This document shows, one piece after another, positions 13,816 through 22,209 of a DNA stretch of 27,816 nucleotides. Source of the stretch: JBEKDJ01 sp050014415. GTDB taxonomy: Bacteria > Desulfobacterota > BSN033 > UBA1163. Positions within the stretch are counted from its first letter, which is position 1. Each line of letters opens with the position of its first letter. The position numbers and the translations under genes are program-made. The notes beneath the pieces are model-generated. The model saw only the letters and a list, made by a program, of their open reading frames with translations. It was not told the DNA's origin and ran no database searches. The stretch lies in NCBI GenBank assembly GCA_050014415.1, contig JBEKDJ010000016.1, positions 1-27,816 of the forward strand, in the 5' to 3' direction.

Positions 13816-15312
13816 ATGGAGATACGAGTTGAAAAGAGCAGGCCAGAGCAATATCCATGTGAACTTCTTCTTCTCTTTTCTTTTGAATTCCCACAACCAT
13901 TGAAGGGTTCCATCCAGAGAGTGGATTTGAAGTGGAAGGGGTTTATTTCCGATCTAATGAAGCAAAGGGATTTCAAGGGAGAGCTCTTTGAGTCCCGTCT
14001 CCTTTACCCTTGTGGTGCCCTTCCTGCCAAAAGGGTGCTGTTGACTGGCCTAGGCAAGAAAGACGAGTTCGATCTAGAGAGATGGCGAGGTGCTGCATCA
14101 AAGGCTGGGCAATTGATCAGGAATTCTGGGATGAAACAGTTCGCCTTTCCGGTAAGGAAACTCAACGGCCTTTCAGAAGTGGAACTGGCCGAATCTTTTG
14201 TCACTGGGCTCCTGCTTGGAACCTACCAGTTCAATGAGTTCAAAACACTTGAGAGGGATAAGATCCAAGAAATCAGAGAGGTGATCATCCTCGGAGAGAC
14301 AGATGAAGAGATTAGATCCCTCAGTGAGGGAGCAAGGACGGGCAAAATCATTTCAGAAGCGGTTTACATGGCAAGGGATTTGATCAATGGACCAAGCAAT
14401 CAGGTCACGCCAACTGTACTCGCAGAGAAGGCCCAGCAGATTGCAAAGAAGCGTGGCATGGAAATTCAGGTATTCGAGATGAGCCAAGCTGAGGCAATGG
14501 GCATGGGAGCCTTTGTTGCCGTTGCAAAGGGCAGCCAGGAGCCCGGAAAATTTATCACCCTGGAATACAACAAAGGAAAAAAGTTGGATACGATCGCTTT
14601 GGTTGGGAAAGGGATTACTTTCGATAGTGGTGGAATCTCGATTAAGCCTTCAGAGAAAATGGAACGCATGAAAGATGACATGTCAGGGGCGGCTGCTGTC
14701 TTGGCCACAATGCAGGCGGCCTCTGAGCTTCAACTCCCTTTCCATCTGGTAGGAATCATGCCTGCAACGGAGAATCTACCGAGCGGAAAGGCCTACAAGC
14801 CAGGGGATATTTTGAGGACCCTTTCCGGGCAGACAATAGAGGTAATCAGCACCGATGCAGAAGGGAGGCTTATCCTTTCGGATGCCCTCGCCTATAGTCT
14901 CAGGTATCAACCCAAGGCAATCATCGACTTGGCAACTCTGACCGGGGCATGTGTAATTGCTCTCGGGGATTATGTCATTGGTCTTTTCGGTAATGATGAG
15001 TCCCTTCTGAAGCAAATCGAAGAAGCTTCAGGGAAGACAGGGGAGAGGGTCTGGAGGTTGCCTCTCTGGGATGAATATTTCGAGTATTTGAAGAGTGATG
15101 TGGCCGATTTTAGGAATGTGGGGACCCGATCAGCGGGTGCGATTATTGGAGCGATTTTCCTGAGCAAATTCGTAGAGAAGATCCCGTGGGTTCATCTCGA
15201 TATTGCCGGCCCTGCTTCCATTGAGAAAGAGAAACCCTATATTCCAACTGGGGGGACTGGAGCCGGAGTAAGGTTGCTGATTCAAATGCTCAGGGATTGG
15301 GAAAAAGATTAA
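13816..15312 (+). CDS. pepA: Leucyl aminopeptidase (M17)
   Basis: The 498-residue protein is a full-length M17 cytosolic aminopeptidase. The C-terminal catalytic domain has Lys265 and Asp270 in VGKGITFDSGGISIKPS, then MKDDMSGAA, then the signature STDAEGRLILSDALAY with Asp347, Glu349 and Arg351 (usually NTDAEGR). These bind two metal ions. The N-terminal macro-like domain carries the hexamer contacts. It releases N-terminal leucine and other residues, and PepA of E. coli also binds DNA in Xer recombination and pyrimidine control. The ATG follows aaaaggag. The gene lies between the nuclease and the haem genes; I see no functional link with either. Confidence 0.96.
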   Translation: MEIRVEKSRPEQYPCELLLLFSFEFPQPLKGSIQRVDLKWKGFISDLMKQRDFKGELFESRLLYPCGALPAKRVLLTGLGKKDEFDLERWRGAASKAGQLIRNSGMKQFAFPVRKLNGLSEVELAESFVTGLLLGTYQFNEFKTLERDKIQEIREVIILGETDEEIRSLSEGARTGKIISEAVYMARDLINGPSNQVTPTVLAEKAQQIAKKRGMEIQVFEMSQAEAMGMGAFVAVAKGSQEPGKFITLEYNKGKKLDTIALVGKGITFDSGGISIKPSEKMERMKDDMSGAAAVLATMQAASELQLPFHLVGIMPATENLPSGKAYKPGDILRTLSGQTIEVISTDAEGRLILSDALAYSLRYQPKAIIDLATLTGACVIALGDYVIGLFGNDESLLKQIEEASGKTGERVWRLPLWDEYFEYLKSDVADFRNVGTRSAGAIIGAIFLSKFVEKIPWVHLDIAGPASIEKEKPYIPTGGTGAGVRLLIQMLRDWEKD

Positions 15313-15361
15313 GCGGAAAACTTCAAACGTCAAAAGCTTTTGATTTTGGACTCTGACATTC

Positions 15362-15392
15362 ATTTGACATTTGGATTTTGATATTTGAACTT
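15362..15392 (+). repeat. ATTTGACATTTGG intergenic repeat, copy 2 (before hemE)
   Basis: Starts with the same 20 bases as copy 1 at 13754-13784 and is placed the same way, 50-80 bases before the next gene on the forward strand. A weaker relative (attgacatttgtatttgaat) starts at 8412 within the hairpin region. Confidence 0.7.
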
Positions 15393-15445
15393 ATATTCCC
15401 GATTTCGAATACTTGATCTGGCAATCTCAGGTTAGGATCCATGTA

Positions 15446-16486
15446 ATGAACGAGACGGAAAAACAGTATCCTTTCCTTATGGCTTGCCGCAGACAGCCTA
15501 CAGAGTATACACCCATCTGGCTGATGCGCCAGGCGGGACGTCACATGAAGGAGTATCGGGCACTCCGGAAGAAATACTCTTTCTTGGAAATGTGCAAGAA
15601 TCCTGAACTGGCAGCAAAAGTAACGCTCCAACCCGTTGAAAGGTTTAACCTCGATGCGGCCATTATTTTCTCAGATATCCTCATTCCCCTGGAGCCGATG
15701 GGAGTGGAGTTCGAGTTTGCCAAAGGGGAAGGCCCTGTTTTCCATCATCCCCTCCGAGAGAGAAAGGATGTGGAGCGACTGAGGGTCTTCGAACCGGAAG
15801 AGGAGATCCCTTTTCTCATGAAGGCGATTCGGATCGTCCGAAAAGAATTAGAAGGAAGGATACCTTTGATCGGATTCTCCGGTGCCCCATTCACTATTGC
15901 GAGTTATCTCATCGAGGGAAGCCATTCCAGAGACTATGTCCTCACCAAAGGGGTAATGTATCAGAACCGTTTGGCATGGCATACCTTGATGGAGAAGATT
16001 TCGGAGGTAGTGGTTCGATACCTCAATGCCCAAGTCCGTTCCGGTGTTCAGGCACTTCAGCTTTTTGACTCCTGGGTCGGATGTTTGAGCCCGAGCGATT
16101 ATGAGGAGTATGTCTTCCCTTATTCTAAGAAGGTGATCGATGGTATAGAGGCAAACGTTCCTCTCATCCACTTTGCCACTTCCTCTTCAACGCTTCTGGA
16201 ACGTATGAAGCGGGCAGGTGGAAATGTCATCGGGCTGGATTGGCGGGTGGATTTAAAAGAGGCGTGGTCACGTCTGGGGTATGATGTGGCCATTCAGGGA
16301 AACCTCGATCCTGTTATTCTCCTCGGCCCTGTCGATCTCGTTGAGCGGGAAGTCAACCGGATTCTTGACAGTGCAGGGGGTCGGCCCGGCCACATTTTCA
16401 ACCTTGGCCATGGAATCCTCCCAAACACCCCTCCCGATCATGTCACTGCTTTGATCGAGGCGGTCCATCAATATAGTTTGAAATAA
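15446..16486 (+). CDS. hemE: Uroporphyrinogen III decarboxylase
   Basis: The 346-residue enzyme removes four carboxyl groups from uroporphyrinogen III to give coproporphyrinogen III. Signature 1 is PIWLMRQAGRHMKEYR, with the substrate-binding Arg pair, followed by FSDILIPLEPMG with the catalytic Asp, GFSGAPFTIASYLIEG (signature 2) and NLGHGILPNTP at the C-terminus. Length is normal (about 340-360). I start at the ATG at 15446 after aggttagga; the longer TTG-started frame begins 11 codons earlier and has no supporting site. It opens a hemE-hemH-hemY run on the forward strand, 123 bases before hemH. Confidence 0.97.
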   Translation: MNETEKQYPFLMACRRQPTEYTPIWLMRQAGRHMKEYRALRKKYSFLEMCKNPELAAKVTLQPVERFNLDAAIIFSDILIPLEPMGVEFEFAKGEGPVFHHPLRERKDVERLRVFEPEEEIPFLMKAIRIVRKELEGRIPLIGFSGAPFTIASYLIEGSHSRDYVLTKGVMYQNRLAWHTLMEKISEVVVRYLNAQVRSGVQALQLFDSWVGCLSPSDYEEYVFPYSKKVIDGIEANVPLIHFATSSSTLLERMKRAGGNVIGLDWRVDLKEAWSRLGYDVAIQGNLDPVILLGPVDLVEREVNRILDSAGGRPGHIFNLGHGILPNTPPDHVTALIEAVHQYSLK

Positions 16487-16498
16487 TGCCTTATATGT

Positions 16499-16579
16499 CC
16501 CTTCTTTCGTAAAGAGGGGTGGAGGGAGATTGGGATTAAGCGTTGTAATCCCCCTCAATCCTCCTTTAGAAAAGGGGGA
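16499..16579. repeat. Palindromic intergenic element between hemE and hemH
   Basis: Two small hairpins face each other: cccttcttt-cgt-aaagagggg (16499-16519) and tcctccttt-aga-aaagggggа-type (16559-16579). Between them ggagggagattgggatt and aatccccctcaatcc are roughly complementary, so the whole 81 bases can fold into a cruciform. This is the look of dispersed 'tcccccttt-aga-aaaggggga' repeats in related genomes (from memory). It lies inside the haem operon. Confidence 0.6.
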
Positions 16580-16609
16580 GAGAAGAATGAGCGAGGGTTT
16601 GCTTAATTG

Positions 16610-17551
16610 ATGAAAGCCATTCTCCTTTTAGCTTTCGGAGGGCCCCGGTTTCTTGACGAGGTCGAACCCTTTTTGACCCGTCTCTTCGGGGGTAGAAAAC
16701 CCTCTTCAAAACAGTTGGAAAGGGTCAAGGAACGTTATCGCCTCATCGGAGGTCGTTCGCCTCTACCGGAGATCACATTTGAACAAGCAAAAGCTCTCGA
16801 GAAGAGTCTTGATGCGAAGGGCTACCCGTTCAAATCCTATGTCGGAATGCGTTATGGGCATCCTCTGATTGAAGAGACGTTGAAAAAGATTGTCGAGGAT
16901 GGAATCCATGAGGTCATCGCTCTTCCTATGGCGCCTTTTCGGTCGTGTGCGAGCACAGGAGCCTATATCGAAGAAGTGAATCAAGTAAAAGAGAATATGG
17001 GATACAAGACAGAAATTTCGTTTCTCGATGGATGGCATTTGCATCCTCTCTTCCTCGGGGCGATTCAGGAGAAGATTGAGGAGGGATTGATGCAATTCAC
17101 TCCAGAAGAAAGAAAGAAGGTTCATCTCGTTTTTTCCGCACACAGTCTTCCAAAATCTCTTGTTGAGAATGAACCCTATGTCAAGGATATGGAGGAGAGT
17201 GTTAGAGAGGTTCTTAAAAGGATTGGACCCCTTCCTTGGCAGATTGCTTTTCAGAGCAGAGGGATGGGGACTGAGGAGTGGTTGGGTCCAGATGTAGAAT
17301 CCATCCTGACCGAGCTCTCACGGCAAAAAGTCCGAGAAATCCTCATCGTCCCTATTGGATTTGTTGCAGATCACATTGAGGTACTTTACGATATTGATAT
17401 CCTCTATCGAGGGAAAGCTGAATCTATGGGGATGGTACTGAAAAGGACTCCTTCCCTTAATTCTTCTGAGCGATTCATAGAGGCTCTTGCGGCGATTGTC
17501 GAAGAACATCTATCCATCGCGAAACGAAGATTGCGGAATGCGGAGTTATGA
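16610..17551 (+). CDS. hemH: Ferrochelatase
   Basis: The 313-residue enzyme inserts ferrous iron into protoporphyrin IX. It starts KAILLLAFGGPRFLDEVEPFL, the usual 'vLLvnfGgP...v.pfL' opening. The metal-site His is in VFSAHSLPKSLV, and the second active-site block is IVPIGFVADHIEVLYDID, where the Glu of the HIE motif is conserved. Length fits bacterial HemH (about 310-340). No transmembrane segment is seen. The ATG at 16610 has a weak gagggttt site; a TTG one codon earlier is possible. It lies directly between hemE and hemY, which fits ordered supply of haem precursors, but hemN or hemF for the middle step is not in the window. Confidence 0.95.
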   Translation: MKAILLLAFGGPRFLDEVEPFLTRLFGGRKPSSKQLERVKERYRLIGGRSPLPEITFEQAKALEKSLDAKGYPFKSYVGMRYGHPLIEETLKKIVEDGIHEVIALPMAPFRSCASTGAYIEEVNQVKENMGYKTEISFLDGWHLHPLFLGAIQEKIEEGLMQFTPEERKKVHLVFSAHSLPKSLVENEPYVKDMEESVREVLKRIGPLPWQIAFQSRGMGTEEWLGPDVESILTELSRQKVREILIVPIGFVADHIEVLYDIDILYRGKAESMGMVLKRTPSLNSSERFIEALAAIVEEHLSIAKRRLRNAEL

Positions 17552-17648
17552 AAATACCCTTTGATCTTGATTTTTTTCTGAAATCCGCAATTCGAATTCC
17601 GAAGTTTATGGGAATCCTTGAACCCTTTTTGATTTCTTGAGGGAATAG

Positions 17649-19151
17649 ATGAAGCGGGTCATCATTATTGGCGGTGGCGCTGCCGGGCTTGGAGCGGCCT
17701 ACAAAGTCACCCGGGCCGCGTCGGAAGGCCACGACGTTAAGTTCACTCTGGTCGAGAAGGACCAGCGTCTCGGCGGGAAGATCCAAACGGAGATTGTCCC
17801 GGATCCCTCGGAGCAGGGCAGGTTCGTCGTGGACGGTGGTCCAGACTGTTTCTTGACCGAAAAACCGGCGTGTCACCGCATCGCGAAGCTCACAGGGATC
17901 TTCGATGACGAATTGCCGACCGACGACTCGCGGAGGCGCACGTGGATCCTTTCTCGTGGCAAGCTTCATCAGATGCCGGATGGCGTCATGATGTTTGCAC
18001 CCACGAAATTCGTGCCCTTTGCCACGACCGGCCTGTTCTCATGGCAGGGTAAGATCCGGATGGCCATGGACCTCTTCATCCCGCCGAAGAAGGTTTCGCC
18101 TGGTGAATTTAACGATGAGACACTGGAGAACTTCGTAGTCCGCCGCATGGGCCGCGAGTGCCTTGATCGTCTTGCAGAGCCTCTGGTCGGAGGCGTTCAC
18201 GCGTCCGACCCTGCGCAAATGTCGCTTGCAGCCACCTTCCCTCGCCTCCTCGAGATGGAGCAGAAATTCGGGTCTCTCATGAAGGCTTTCATTGCTACCC
18301 GTCGCAAGATCGAAGAGATGCGGCGAAAGTATCCGGCCAAGCCGGTTGAGAAGCGTCGTACGTTCTTCACCTCCTTTGTGAACGGGATGCAGCAACTGAC
18401 GGACCGTATGGCCGACGCCGCAGGTCGCGAGAGCATTCACACGGGCGTGGCCGCCACCTCGCTCCGTTGCATCGGGCAAGGCATATGGAGCGTCCAACTC
18501 TCGAATGGTTCCACCATTGACGGGGACGCAGTGATCCTTGCCACCGAGTCATGGGCTGCCGAGCCGCTCGTCCGCCCCCATGACGAGGCGATTGCAGACG
18601 CCCTTGTCAACATACCAACCTCTTCCTCGGCGACCGTATCGATCGCCTTCAAGGAAAGCGAAGTTGGCTTCGATCTGAATGCATTCGGGGTTCTGTGCCC
18701 CCTCGTAGAGGGCCGTGCCCTCATGGCAGCTACTTACTCCTCCACGAAGTGGCCGGGCCGAGTTCCAGCAGGCAACGTACTACTTCGCGCTTTCGTCGGC
18801 GGTCCACACAATCAAGAGATCGTGAAGCGCTCGGATGAAGAGCTCGTGCAGACGGTACTCGCCGAATTTCGTGACATCCTGGACCTCAACCCGTTTGCGA
18901 AGCCGCTCTTCTCGCGCGTCTTCCGGTGGCACCGCGGCATGCCACAGTACACACTGGGGCACCTTGAACGTGTCACACTGATCGAAAACCATAGTGCTCA
19001 GATTCTCGGCTTGGCCCTTGCAGGTGGCTGTTACAGGGGTGTAGGCGTCCCAAATTGCATCGAGAGCGGCGAGCGGGCCGTTTCGAAAGTCCTCGGCGAA
19101 TGGAGCATGGATCTCGCCGAGGATCACGTCGAGGAAAAGCGCTACTACTAA
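17649..19151 (+). CDS. hemY: Protoporphyrinogen oxidase, HemY/HemG-flavoprotein type
   Basis: The 500-residue flavoprotein oxidises protoporphyrinogen IX to protoporphyrin IX, the step between hemE's product line and hemH. The FAD-binding Rossmann motif is IIIGGGAAGLGAAYKVT at the N-terminus with the acid residue in LVEKDQRLGGKI, and the C-terminal FAD block is LGLALAGGCYRGVGVPNCIES. Length fits the family (450-500). The homologous enzymes use oxygen, which is odd for a cell full of anaerobe peroxide enzymes; another acceptor is possible. Its base composition differs sharply from hemE and hemH: 39 of 60 bases at 18181-18240 are G or C against 27 of 60 at 16861-16920. It is preceded by gaggg 7 bases before the ATG, and ends at an inverted-repeat element. 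Confidence 0.93.
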   Translation: MKRVIIIGGGAAGLGAAYKVTRAASEGHDVKFTLVEKDQRLGGKIQTEIVPDPSEQGRFVVDGGPDCFLTEKPACHRIAKLTGIFDDELPTDDSRRRTWILSRGKLHQMPDGVMMFAPTKFVPFATTGLFSWQGKIRMAMDLFIPPKKVSPGEFNDETLENFVVRRMGRECLDRLAEPLVGGVHASDPAQMSLAATFPRLLEMEQKFGSLMKAFIATRRKIEEMRRKYPAKPVEKRRTFFTSFVNGMQQLTDRMADAAGRESIHTGVAATSLRCIGQGIWSVQLSNGSTIDGDAVILATESWAAEPLVRPHDEAIADALVNIPTSSSATVSIAFKESEVGFDLNAFGVLCPLVEGRALMAATYSSTKWPGRVPAGNVLLRAFVGGPHNQEIVKRSDEELVQTVLAEFRDILDLNPFAKPLFSRVFRWHRGMPQYTLGHLERVTLIENHSAQILGLALAGGCYRGVGVPNCIESGERAVSKVLGEWSMDLAEDHVEEKRYY

Positions 19152-19261
19152 AAATAGGAACACATCCCTTTTGTTCTTAACTATGAGTCAAACTAAAATT
19201 CAAACGGGTCTTCTCGATATTTCTTGTCACCCCTAATTAAATGGGATGTGTCCCTATTTTT
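19150..19261. mobile_element. 112-bp inverted-repeat element (MITE/REP-like) between hemY and pncA
   Basis: The left arm aaaaataggaacacatccc (19150-19168) and right arm gggatgtgtccctattttt (19243-19261) are reverse complements with one mismatch in 19 bases. The 74 bases between carry no gene. The arms overlap the last bases of hemY's stop codon and the 3' end of pncA. There is no transposase, so it is a non-autonomous element, of the kind moved in trans by REP-associated (Y1) transposases; that assignment is from memory of the 'taggacacatccc' motif. It may also end transcripts from both sides. Confidence 0.7.
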
Positions 19262-19881
19262 TCTAGAATAGCAATCCCTTTTGCTCTCATCTCTTCAATG
19301 GCCTTCTCAGAGGTATCCGGTGCGACTCCCCTGCAAAGGTTTTTGATTAAAACAACTTCGTATCCTGCGGCCACTCCATCCAGTGCCGTTGCCCTGACAC
19401 AATAATCGGTTGCAATGCCATAGACAACTAATTTCCTAATCCCGTCCTTTTTAAGAAGATGATTCAGAACAGTCTTTTTCCCGTCGTCATCCTGGAAACC
19501 AGAATAACTGTCATATTGCGGATCCATTCCCTTTTTCGTGACAGCTGTAAATAACTTGTTATCCAATAAGATCTCTGCTCCGGGAGTCTTTTGAACGCAG
19601 TGAGACGGCCAGAGGACCTGGTCCTTTCCATGAAGCTTAATCACATCAAACGCTTTTTGCCCTTTATGCTTGGTAAAGAAGGATGCATGATCTTTTGGAT
19701 GCCAATCTTGAGTTGCGTAAATCGGATAACCCGCTTCCTTTAGCTTTCTGGTACTCTCTTCAACGGCTTTAACGTAGGCTTCGTCCGTTCCATCCACGGC
19801 CAAGGAGCCATTTTTGAGTTTTGTAAAGTCTCCCTGGACATCCACCACAATAACCCCCGTTTTTGTTGCTTCCTTTGCCAT
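19237..19881 (-). CDS. pncA: Nicotinamidase (isochorismatase-like hydrolase)
   Basis: The 214-residue enzyme turns nicotinamide into nicotinate for NAD salvage. It has the catalytic Asp in IVVDVQGDF, the metal ligands in QDWHPKDHASF (D-x-H-x3-H), and the nucleophile Cys in VYGIATDYCVRATALDG with the neighbouring cis-peptide. The catalytic Lys is probably in the KLHGKDQVLWPSHCVQ region. Length fits PncA. I start at the ATG at 19881 with gaaggg upstream; another ATG two codons earlier (19887) overlaps that site. Its last seven residues (KIGTHPI) and stop codon are read from the right arm of the 19150-19261 element, so its original end has been replaced. It follows the aminotransferase gene with a 47-base gap. 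Confidence 0.92.
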   Translation of the reverse strand: MAKEATKTGVIVVDVQGDFTKLKNGSLAVDGTDEAYVKAVEESTRKLKEAGYPIYATQDWHPKDHASFFTKHKGQKAFDVIKLHGKDQVLWPSHCVQKTPGAEILLDNKLFTAVTKKGMDPQYDSYSGFQDDDGKKTVLNHLLKKDGIRKLVVYGIATDYCVRATALDGVAAGYEVVLIKNLCRGVAPDTSEKAIEEMRAKGIAILEKIGTHPI

Positions 19882-19928
19882 CACCATCCCTTCTTTGAAG
19901 TTTAAAATTCAAAGTTTGAAGTGAATGT

Positions 19929-21281
19929 TCAAGACTCAGAACTCCGAGCTGAGGCGACCATCTCCCTGCCGACGGTTCGGGCGGCTTTGATGATTTTTTC
20001 AATGTCCTCGTCAGAGTGAGCCATTGATAGGCAACCCCCACCGTGCATGACATGAATCCCTTTTGCGAGCAGTCTGACTCTAAATTCAATTTCTCTTTTT
20101 TCTAAATCGGTGAGGCGGTGGATGGATTGCGGAGAATCTAGTATCGTTCCCTTTTCAAAAGGGAAATGGGTCTGAAAGAGCGATCCAGTTCCCGTAACCA
20201 AGGCATTCAATCCTTCTCGATTAAGGGCCTCCTGGACCCCCTTTCGAACCTTTTCCCCCTTTGATTCCAAAGGAGGGTAGACCCTTTCACGATGATCTTT
20301 CAGATAACGGAGCATTGCCAATCCTGCAGCGGCTGTCAAAGGATGAGCAGAAAAGGTACCCCCGCCGATTAGAATCCTCTCCCACTTGTTTCTTTTTTTT
20401 TCAGGTGAAGTCCTCTCCATTATCTCCCTTTTTCCCACCACAGCACCTACAGGCAACCCCCCTCCTCCAATCTTTCCAATGGTAGTCAGGTCTGGAAGGA
20501 TATTGAATCTCTCTTGTGCTCCCCCTAAGGCCAATCGGAAACAAGTGATGACTTCATCAAAAACCAGGAGAGCCCCCCGTTTTTGAGTTTCGGAGCGAAC
20601 CATCTGAAGATACTCTTTGGTGGCAGGAGTGAATCCGCCCTCCATGATCACAGGTTCGAGAATGATACCTGCCAAGTCTTCTCCGGTTTGTTGGATGACC
20701 TCGAGCGATTTCGAAAGATCGTTAAAGAAGATAACCTTTGTATACTGCTCAAGCTCAGGCAAGAGACCAAGGCTTTCTTCCCTTTCGTAAGGCATTTTGA
20801 TGCCCGTGGAAAGATCTGGATTGGCTCCATGCCATCCACCCGCTATCTTCAATATAGTTCTCTTGCCTGTGAATGCACGGGCAAGCCTAACGGCATACAT
20901 CGTTGCTTCCGTCCCGGAACAGCAGAACCGAACCATTTCTGCTGAAGGGACCAACTCTCTGACTAGTTCTGCCCATTCGATCTGCTTTTCATAAAGAAGG
21001 CCCCAGTGAATACCCTCTTTAAGCTGTTCTTCAATGGCATGGACTACTACGGAAGGGCGGTGCCCCAGGATATGGGTATAATTGCCCATCCAGAAGTCAA
21101 CATATTCATTTCCGTCCACATCCCAGATTTTGGAACCCTTTGTTTTCTTGACAAAGAAAGGATAAGGCGGGAAATAGTGAATGTTATGAGAGATGCCTCC
21201 TGGCATCACGTCTTTGGCTCTTTCAAAGAGCTTCCTAGAAGAAGGTGTCTTTTGCCAGTAAGCATCAGAGAAATGGTTCAC
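19929..21281 (-). CDS. Class III PLP aminotransferase, glutamate-1-semialdehyde aminotransferase-like
   Basis: The 450-residue protein has the class III PLP fold: LFERAKDVMPGGISHNIHYF at the start (the HemL opening), FCCSGTEATMYAVRLARAFT (phosphate site), LLVFDEVITCFR with Asp242, and the PLP Lys270 in IGKIGGGGLPVGAVVG. This is the HemL/GSAM pattern, but the N-terminus has IHYFP where true HemL has a short NSPVRAF, so it may be a paralogue acting on another amino-acid aldehyde. I start at a GTG at 21281, which has aggaga 7 bases upstream (21289-21294); a longer ATG-started frame adds 35 residues with no family match. It lies in the nth-aminotransferase-pncA run. Confidence 0.88.
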   Translation of the reverse strand: MNHFSDAYWQKTPSSRKLFERAKDVMPGGISHNIHYFPPYPFFVKKTKGSKIWDVDGNEYVDFWMGNYTHILGHRPSVVVHAIEEQLKEGIHWGLLYEKQIEWAELVRELVPSAEMVRFCCSGTEATMYAVRLARAFTGKRTILKIAGGWHGANPDLSTGIKMPYEREESLGLLPELEQYTKVIFFNDLSKSLEVIQQTGEDLAGIILEPVIMEGGFTPATKEYLQMVRSETQKRGALLVFDEVITCFRLALGGAQERFNILPDLTTIGKIGGGGLPVGAVVGKREIMERTSPEKKRNKWERILIGGGTFSAHPLTAAAGLAMLRYLKDHRERVYPPLESKGEKVRKGVQEALNREGLNALVTGTGSLFQTHFPFEKGTILDSPQSIHRLTDLEKREIEFRVRLLAKGIHVMHGGGCLSMAHSDEDIEKIIKAARTVGREMVASARSSES

Positions 21282-21492
21282 TCGCGAGTCTCCTCGGGAG
21301 ATAGGTTTTGGATACCCTATTTCTAATTGAATAGGAATGGGATTGCAACCCCCGAAGTCCAGACTTAAGAAATTGTTAGTCTTCATCTAATCATCGATGC
21401 ATAAGAATTCCAAAATCAACTCTCGAGAATCTTCTTGTGTTTACTAACAAGGGTCCATCAACGTAAAGGTCAGAATGCTTGCTCGGAGTTTG

Positions 21493-22161
21493 CTACAATT
21501 GCTTCAGTTCCGCCTTAGTTTTCTTGGACCCATAATCGCACAACCTTCGAATAGGGCATTGACCGCATAAGGGTTTTCTTGCAATGCACGTTCTACGACC
21601 GTGCCAGATGAGGAGATTTGAAAAATGGGTCCACTCATCTTTAGGGACGATCTCCATCAAGTCGAACTCGATCTTGACCGGGTTGTCATTCTTCGTTAAA
21701 CCGATCCTTTGACTCACCCTGTGAACATGGGTATCGACCACGATTCCGGGTGTTCCAAAAGCATTCCCTAAGATGACATTGGCCGTTTTCCTTCCCACTC
21801 CAGGCAGGGTCACCAGTTCTTCTAGGGTTTTCGGGACCTCTCCTCCAAATCGGGCCACTAACTCTTGGCAACACTTCTTGAGTGACTTGGCCTTGTTCCG
21901 ATAGAAGCCCGTTGGCCGAATCTCTTCCTCCAATCCTGTTAAATCTGCCTTCGCATAGTCCTTTGCCGAATGGTACTTTTTGAATAGGGTCTCGGTAACC
22001 TGATTCACCTTGACATCAGTACATTGTGCCGAAAGAATCGTGGCGATCAGGAGTTCTAGGGGTTTAGAGGATCTCAAGGCGACTCTGGAATCAGGTATTT
22101 CTTTAGATAAGATGTTTATGATCTCCTTAACTCTATTCTCTAAATCAATGCGTTGCTTCAT
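21493..22161 (-). CDS. nth: Endonuclease III (DNA glycosylase/AP lyase)
   Basis: The 222-residue enzyme removes oxidised pyrimidines and cleaves the abasic site. The helix-hairpin-helix and catalytic Lys125 lie in LVTLPGVGRKTANVILG, and the catalytic Asp143 in GIVVDTHVHRVS. The 4Fe-4S cluster is C-x6-C-x2-C-x5-C in CIARKPLCGQCPIRRLC (Cys192, Cys199, Cys202, Cys208). LLIATILSAQCTDVKVN is the usual substrate-loop block. Length is typical. The ATG at 22161 has ggaggagat just upstream. It is followed on the same strand by the aminotransferase and pncA and may be transcribed with the small unknown ORF at 22210-22446. Confidence 0.97.
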   Translation of the reverse strand: MKQRIDLENRVKEIINILSKEIPDSRVALRSSKPLELLIATILSAQCTDVKVNQVTETLFKKYHSAKDYAKADLTGLEEEIRPTGFYRNKAKSLKKCCQELVARFGGEVPKTLEELVTLPGVGRKTANVILGNAFGTPGIVVDTHVHRVSQRIGLTKNDNPVKIEFDLMEIVPKDEWTHFSNLLIWHGRRTCIARKPLCGQCPIRRLCDYGSKKTKAELKQL

Positions 22162-22209
22162 ATCTCCTCCTGTTTTATCAATCCTTCCTCAAAATCTGAC
22201 ATCTGAAAC

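Noticed and set aside
18039..18497. A 152-codon antisense frame in hemY
   Set aside because: Long open shadows are expected in GC-rich genes, and the forward frame carries the FAD motifs.
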